This document shows positions 57,679 to 64,000 of a DNA stretch of 64,000 nt, piece after piece. The position numbers were made by a program, and so were the translations under genes. Location of the stretch: positions 37,020,642-37,084,641 of the forward strand of contig ML677335.1 of NCBI GenBank assembly GCA_007922305.1. The letters are read 5' to 3'. Position 1 is the stretch's first letter; each line of letters starts with the position of its first letter. This DNA is from Dermatemys mawii (taxonomy: Eukaryota; Chordata; Testudines; Dermatemydidae). The notes below the pieces were generated by a model. It searched no databases. It was not told where the DNA came from and saw nothing but the letters and a program-made list of their open reading frames with translations.

Positions 57679-57922
57679 GAGCTGGTTGAACAATGGTGGG
57701 TTTTTTCCTGGAAAAAAGAAATGTTGACTTTTCATCAAGAAACTGAAAATCTAACCATTTTAATCCAAAAACTGCTGAAAATTGAAAAAAAATCAGTGTC
57801 CAGATTTTTGATCAGAAAATAAGTTTTTAGAAAAGCACACACTGTCCATAGAAATTGCATTTCATTGAAAGCCTAGTTTTCTGCCAGAGAAAAAGCCTTG
57901 AGGGAAAAATTTCAACCAGCTC
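57679..57922. mobile_element. Short hAT-like element with AT-rich core
   Basis: The ends GAGCTGGTTGAA and TTCAACCAGCTC are a perfect 12-bp inverted pair. The core consists of AAAACTG and AAATTG-rich partial palindromes. The flanking 8-mers do not match, so the duplication is lost or the borders are off by a few bases. This is the best copy of a family also seen, eroded, at 43140, 45290, 54230 and 63380. Confidence 0.65.
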
Positions 57923-58181
57923 CTCTGATAACATTCCCTGAGCATTCTGAGAGACAAGAAAAAGGGAGGGGAAGGAGGTCAGTGTCCTTCCCCACTTCTC
58001 TCCACAGCTCCTGTGGCTGTCCCCAACTGGGGCTGGTGCCGCACTCACTCATTACCCTACAGAGCTTGGTATACCCTTCTCTGATGGATTGTATTTACTG
58101 AGGGACAACCCATCCTAAATTCTCAATTACTGAGAGACAATCTACACTCATTGCTAGATTTGCTTTCAGAAGCTACACTTA

Positions 58182-58481
58182 GGCCTTGGTCTACACTGGG
58201 TGTGGCAGGAGAATCATCCTAAGATACACAACTTCAGCTATGGGAATAGCACAGCTGAAGTCGAAGTATTTAGGTCGACTTACCATGGCATCTTCACAGC
58301 ACTCAGTCGACTGCTGCAGCTCCCTCGTCGACTCCACCTGCACCTCTTACTGTGGTGGAGTACTACAGTTGACGGGAGAGCGCTTGGGGATCGATTTATC
58401 GCGTCCAGTCTAGATGCAATAAATCAACCCCTGAAAGATAGATCGCTATCCGCCAATCTGGCAGGTAGTGTAGATCTGCCC
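58182..58481. mobile_element. PIF/Harbinger MITE, best-preserved copy
   Basis: The ends GGCCTTGGTCTACACT and GTGTAGATCTGCCC are flanked by TTA at 58179-58181 and 58482-58484. The interior shares GGGGATCGATTTATCGCGTC with the copy at 1296-1574. The terminal GGCCTTGG matches the autonomous element at 28877, so that element's transposase type may have mobilised it. Confidence 0.88.
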
Positions 58482-58484
58482 TTA

Positions 58485-61400
58485 ATGTAACTTTTTATGA
58501 GTTATGTATCTTCAGCCACTTAATTTAAATAGTCTGACCCAGCAGTACTCCCTGAGTGTCCCTCCTTATGTTGCTCTCTTCATGAACCCCCTTTTCTTCC
58601 TATCATCTCCTGGCAGCTCCTGTGAGCTATGCCCAGGTGTTTCCTTTGCCCATTCTCTGGATCTATCCTGTTACTTCACAATGCTTGCTGTTTCCTCCGA
58701 GCGGAGCTTCCATTTTCCGTTCTCCTTCCCCTCAGGTTCAGTCTGCCCCTGCCCATCTCCTCTTCTCATCTCTGCCAGTTGTAGCCTTTTCATCAGGGCT
58801 ATGGGTTTTTTTAAAGATACATACAGTTTTAATTGTAAGCATGTGAGGATGGGGGTAGGGAAAATAAACTATAAACCACAAGAGGGGGCCCTCAACTGAG
58901 CGGACTCCCAGGAATATGGATGTGGTTGCACTGGCCAACATCTAGAAAACACTCCTGAGACAACAGCTTGCATTGTCACATTGGATGATTAAATTGTATT
59001 GTCAAGGCCAACAATAACATAACATTGTAGAAATGGGTCCTACTAACTGGCAAGTCCAGGGCCAAAGTGAGAGGTGATGTACATGGTGGCCTGAATTACG
59101 TATCTAACATGTACTTGGCCAAGGGCCTCTACACTTTAATCTCATGCACTCGGTTGCTTTTACTACCACTCTGCCCTTCTTCTCCCTCAGCATGTAAATC
59201 ATACTCATAGCAAGTCATACCACCAGTTCTCTGAACTTCAGTCCTCGGTGTCTTCAAACACCACCACCTATCAAATGATTCACCTCGCCCCACTCAAAAA
59301 AGAGAAAGTGCAGGCTGTAAAGCAATGAGTTCAAATGTTATTTAAAAGTCATCATCAAATATTGTGTTTGTACTGTATAGGTGTCATTCTGGGAGTTGTC
59401 AATGGGTATGTAAAGTGCTCTTTGGGCTTCATCTATCAATTTTCAAGAAATCCTGCATCATGTCAGCAAGGTGAGTTGAGTTATAGTCATTGAGGTTTAA
59501 AGAATAGAGGGCAAAAAAGCAGTTTTCAAGGATTTTGTTTAAAAAAACAATAGAGGACACCTTATCGGGGATGATCTAATTCTTAACTCTTTGGTGGTTC
59601 AATATGAATTTACGCTGAGATTCCACCGAACACATTACTTTTAGTCCCAGTAGAACAGTTGTTGAAATTTCCAGATTATCTCATGGGTTATTATACAAAC
59701 TTTGGTGCATTAATGAACCTGAGTAGGTAGGAAGTCATAGGGTTTTAGAGACTGATCCTGAAGGTTTTGGAAGTGGACACGTGATATCAAAAGATAAATT
59801 GAATATCCTACAATCAAAGTACAGAAAGGCTTTTGGATGCATCTAACATAACGTTTTAATCTTTTAGCACCATCATACCACAGCTATTTAAAAAAGCTTT
59901 AGGCCCTCTACTCTCTTTCACACACATGCACAGTTACAATTATGTCCATTAGTTGCCTTAGCAACAGAGGCAGAGGTTAAGTCATTTTCTAGAAGAGGCC
60001 CTGTGCAAATTATGGCATTATACCAACTCATTGCTAATCTTTTTAATTAAAACATTTTGCTTTCAACTCAGCTAACACCAGAGATCAGTAAACAGGCCAG
60101 ATCAAATTACTGATATTTAAACTCCCCTGTCTTCAGAGAGGTCTACTGTAGCTTAATTACTGGTTGGGTACTACCAATGAGAGGAGAGGGAAGAAGAATA
60201 ATTAAACACACACAGATATGGTTCAACTCATGAAGAACAGCAAGTTCTGCAGTGACCATGAAGTGTGCTACGAAATCCTGTAATTAGATCACTAAACATT
60301 TTGAAGAATGAAGTTTAGGTACAACATGTAGTAGTTATCGCATTACTGACTTTTTAACACTAGGAATTATGATTTCACAATGCCAGATGCTGGGGCATTA
60401 TTACAGTAATTCCTGCCAAAAGGTTATATATTTATACAAATAAAAAAGACAGTCCCCTTAAAGGAAACCTATCGTGTACATTTCAGACAAGGCTTGAACA
60501 CTACACATCCTACAGGATTCTAGTTTGTTCTCCTCGCCATTAAAACCTTCTGAAGACTTGAAACAAGATGTATGCTCTTGGAGAAAACTACCCTTAGAAA
60601 ATATCTCCTTCCCACCTCATGTAATCTTTCTTTACTCTGTATGACACAAGCTGCCACTTTGATCTTGATTTATTTTTTTTGTTAATGTGCCATTGATACA
60701 CCACCATTTTCACAAGCAAATGCATTTCTAAATGGGCAAAATACAGTGGAGTGCGTAATAGTCATCACATTTGACAATATTCTCAGTTTGCACCATCTTT
60801 CAGATTCTCCCATCATTCTGCCACCCCAGCATCTTGGTACTATGGTTGGGTTACAGAAAATAGTGGGATCTATATAGGAGGGACAGTCAACATCCATCCT
60901 GTTCCTGAGTATCTTGACTACGTGCTATAATCTTATATTGGGCACTAGCTGCAAGCACTGTAATTATGAGTGCAAAAGAGTTTCCATCATAAATGCATTT
61001 TATATCAATATTTGCCAAAACATCTAACTTTTGACCTGAAATTCCCATATTTGGTTCAAGCAAAGGTAATTTTTGTAAAGTATGGTCAAAATCCTTCCAG
61101 TTATTTCTGAGTTATAGAAGTGAATAAAATGCTCTGATCCTATTATAAATAAAAAAAATCCTAGCCACTTTTTTTAACCAAGGCCATAGCAAAGTAGCTT
61201 GATACTTTCATAAGAACAGGCCTCATTTTGGACTAATATCTCTGACTGGTCTGGAGGAAAAAAATTGGGACACAAGTGAATTGCAAGTTATTGGGGAGGT
61301 GGGGAGTGGGAAGCACATCGAAGCATGCTCAGTGAGTAATGCTCAGGTTATAGTAGATTCTAATTAAGCCTGGTCTCCTTTTGACACCACTACTGGGAAG

Positions 61401-62589
61401 AGCTAAGCATGAACAGAAGCTGCTACTAGGATAATTCAATAAGTGAGATCCTAAAGTGTCACTGAAAAATTCACATTTAACATCAAAACGTGGGTGGTGG
61501 AGGGGAATAACTGTTGGGTCCCACAATTTTCAGACTATTCAACATTTCTGCTACTTTTCAGTGGTTTGCAACGCTTAAGCTTTCATTAAAACATTAAGCT
61601 TTTTTTCCATTGCCAAGATACATCCACCATAAGGCAATCCCATGGGAATCTGTCCCTTTAACTCAGAACACAAGCAGGAAAGGTGGAAATGGAACTATTA
61701 TTCTATGCACCTTCTTCAGGTGCAAACTTCATAGGCTTAAATGGGCTATTCAAATGCCACCATTACTAAAAAAGAGGAGAATATTGGTTCTTGTTAGCCA
61801 GTGAATTCCAAAAGGAATTATTGGCGGTGCTGTAGTGGCAAGAGATGAATTAAATGAACCAACTGTTGTTTCCATCCAAAATTCTTACAAGCAAGACCCA
61901 TCACTCCTCAACTAATTGCAAAGGGTAATCAGAATAATTAATCTAAGTAAAAATCATAAAAATATATCAACCTCCAAAACATACAAAATTGCGAGTAAAA
62001 ATCCAGAAGGCATTACAAAACTTTTCTGAGAGAAATAATTTAAACTATGCTAACAACAATGATAGTACTCTCATGCTATCTCAATACCAGTAATACAAAA
62101 GGGAAAATTAGGAGAAAGACCACAGGCTTGTTCATAAAAGCTAGATCTCCTGGTTGTTTTTAACAACTTAATTATTTTACTTCTTATGACTTTGGGGACT
62201 TGCTTCTGTAAAACACCTACAGACACTAATATCAGTTTACTCACTGATCACTTCAAAATCCCAAGATGCATGGCAGAAATGGCTGTTGTATTATGGAAAC
62301 ATGGATAGTAGTTTCTTTTGAGAGTTTTGTCATGGATTTCAAGAGACTAGAATTATGTCCAACGACAACGTGAAAAGAAGAACTGAGAGAACCCGGCACA
62401 TTCAGCTTTAGGCCAATGGTGCTTGTCTTCCCAAAGGATTTCAAAGCATTTTACAAATGAGCACATGCACAGTTCTATATGTAAACAGACCTGTGCTTTT
62501 TGGTAGCAAACACCACCATCATTCAGCAGTTTAGGACAGGAAATGAAGCAGCATAACCTCTCCAATTGAAAGTGTAGAGTGACAGGGAT
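58485..62589. other. Unassigned DNA
   Basis: No exon, LTR or MITE recognised. Open frames here, including a 131-codon one at 58504-58899, lack any domain or supporting context. Confidence 0.4.
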
Positions 62590-62940
62590 TAGGATAGGCC
62601 TAGTGGTTAGAGCAGGGCTGGTAGCCAGGAATCAGAGCCAAGGGCCAGAGCTGGAATCAGAAAGCTGAGGGTCACAGCCAGGTTACCTGGAGTGACACAA
62701 GACAAACAGGACTCGGTCCAAGCAGGCACAGGACTTATTGCAGCTGCAGGTGAATCTTTGAGCGGTCAGTACCCTGATGTTGGTCTTAAAAAGCAGGTCT
62801 GCTGATCCCCCTCACCTAATCAGATGGTTTGGCCAGTCAGCCGCTAACCTGGGGCCCAGCTGTGGTCATTAGAGTGCTTGGAGGTTCAGTTACTATGTAA
62901 GCAGGCTAGCTGCAGGTCCTGACTCCTAACAAAGGGGAAT
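62590..62940. repeat. Possible LTR-like repeat
   Basis: A GC-richer block with repeated CAGAGC/GAATCAG-type segments near 62630-62680 resembles turtle LTR sequence that I recall loosely. No termini or duplication were found. Confidence 0.35.
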
Positions 62941-63379
62941 TTAGGCAGGCAGATGAGAACTACCAAAGCGGAAATATGGAGAGGACATCAGGGCAAACTT
63001 TACTGCTCTTGCAAAAAGTGTCACAGGACCTCTAAGGTCCACAAGTTCTCAGAATCTCATTAATTCTCATCCAAAATGGGGCACTTGCAGAAGCTCATTG
63101 CTCCCCTAATACCACTCTGACTGGGCATTGCAATAATACTGACTATGAATAAACCACCACCAGCAGGTTTTCCTTTGAGGTATCTTTTTACAATACTGAC
63201 AAGGTACAAGCCAATGTAGCAATTTGTAGCCTTTAGCAACACAAGATGGTACAGTTACTTGAAAACATTTGTGGGATGGGAAAACTGTTTCCTGGCTAAT
63301 TTCAAGAGTTCATATTCCTTCTTCTCCTTTTCCCCATCAAATCAGGGTGAAAAGCTAAACTCTTGAAAATACTCCTGAA

Positions 63380-63690
63380 CTTAAAAACTGGAATGTTTTC
63401 ATTTAGGCTCAATCAAAATAATTTTGTTGCCATAATTCTGGAAACCATTTTTAACCCTTTCTTCAATCTAATTAAATTTCAAAACTAAAAGTTATTGCGA
63501 ACTGGAAAAATGAATATTTTGTTTAGAAAACATTGAAGTGAAACACTGACATTTTTAACATTTTCTATTTTGACATTTTTCAGATAGGGAAATTGATCGA
63601 TCCTGTTTCACTAACCGTTTTAATTTTGCCAAATTGGCATTTTTCTGCAAAAAATTATTTGTTGAAAAATTCCCAACCAGTTCTAAAACT
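63380..63690. repeat. AT-rich hAT-like repeat, degraded
   Basis: The right edge AAATTCCCAACCAGTTCT resembles the TTCAACCAGCTC end of the copy at 57679-57922. The interior is rich in AAAAATTA and TTTTCT palindromic pieces. The left end was not found. Confidence 0.45.
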
Positions 63691-63734
63691 TATATACCAT
63701 TTTCTTTGCCTTAGTTTGGTTACTGCAATATTAT

Positions 63735-64000
63735 CAATCGCAACTATTCAGAAATCATAAATTAGGCCCTCCAAAATCATGAGTTAGGCTTAAAAATCAT
63801 GAGATTTAAAAATAATAATTTTGGGGCTTTTATCATTATCTTCTGGGTTGTGAACATGTAAGCTTCCCGTTTTCAAGAATTTCCTCACAAACATAATGGC
63901 TAGAAACTTTTTTATAAAATGATTTTTTCACAATAACATGATTCCAGGAGCTGGAGACTTTAAAGAAAAACACCCAATACTAGTGTCACTAACTCTTGTA
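63735..64000. repeat. Turtle repeat with repeated AAATCATGAG motif, cut by window edge
   Basis: AAAATCATGAGTTAGGC and AAAATCATGAGATTT occur in succession, followed later by ATGATTCCAGGAGCTGGAG, an order I recall from a chelonian interspersed repeat. Its right end lies outside or at the window border. Confidence 0.5.

Noticed and set aside
1..64000. CRISPR arrays, tRNA or rRNA genes, bacterial operons
   Set aside because: None seen. The repeats are eukaryotic transposons, and no cloverleaf with conserved boxes was found outside the MIR heads.

Overview
This 64 kb window looks like vertebrate nuclear DNA, most likely from a turtle (Testudines). The base composition is AT-rich and there is no dense coding. 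Nearly every recognisable block is an amniote or turtle repeat: CR1 LINE 3' ends, MIR/CORE-SINEs, hAT MITEs with 8-bp target duplications, PIF/Harbinger MITEs with TTA/TAA duplications, a Penelope-like element with a GIY-YIG endonuclease, and several solo LTRs. Family names come from my memory of chelonian repeats; the terminal repeats and target duplications are read directly from the sequence.

The only host gene I can support is a broken, intron-containing gene on the minus strand. Four exons at 43.9, 40.0, 16.7 and 5.0 kb encode, in the right order, consecutive or near-consecutive pieces of a heparan-alpha-glucosaminide N-acetyltransferase (HGSNAT)-like membrane protein. Reading phases fit across the junctions that can be tested. 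The 16.7 kb exon has an in-frame TGA and the 5.0 kb exon has a one-base frameshift in a 7-base homopolymer. Divergence from human HGSNAT suggests a paralog, not HGSNAT itself. The gene runs off the window or is undetected at both ends. Everything between 5.1 and 43.9 kb is then intron carrying transposons.

Layout. 0-5 kb: a hAT MITE with a Harbinger MITE nested in it, a second hAT MITE, and a fold-back Penelope-related repeat. 5-16 kb: a pseudogene exon, a solo LTR, a non-LTR retrotransposon relic, three small MITEs, MIRs and an antisense CR1. 16-28 kb: a pseudogene exon, then a three-level nest (LTR inside LTR inside Harbinger MITE), a hairpin MITE, hAT elements, a solo LTR with a 5-bp duplication, and a MIR. 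28.9-33.1 kb: a nearly complete but decayed autonomous PIF/Harbinger transposon with its two convergent genes, a Myb/SANT-like protein (plus) and a DDE transposase (minus), interrupted by another Harbinger MITE. 35-39.9 kb: two hAT elements, the Penelope-like element, a solo LTR and a promoter-bearing LTR-like block. 40-44 kb: two pseudogene exons among CR1 and MIR copies. 44-64 kb: mostly unassigned DNA with CR1, LTR and MITE copies, a perfect 28-bp palindrome, and an unassigned fossil reading frame near 49.4 kb.

No functional protein gene, tRNA, rRNA or CRISPR array was found.
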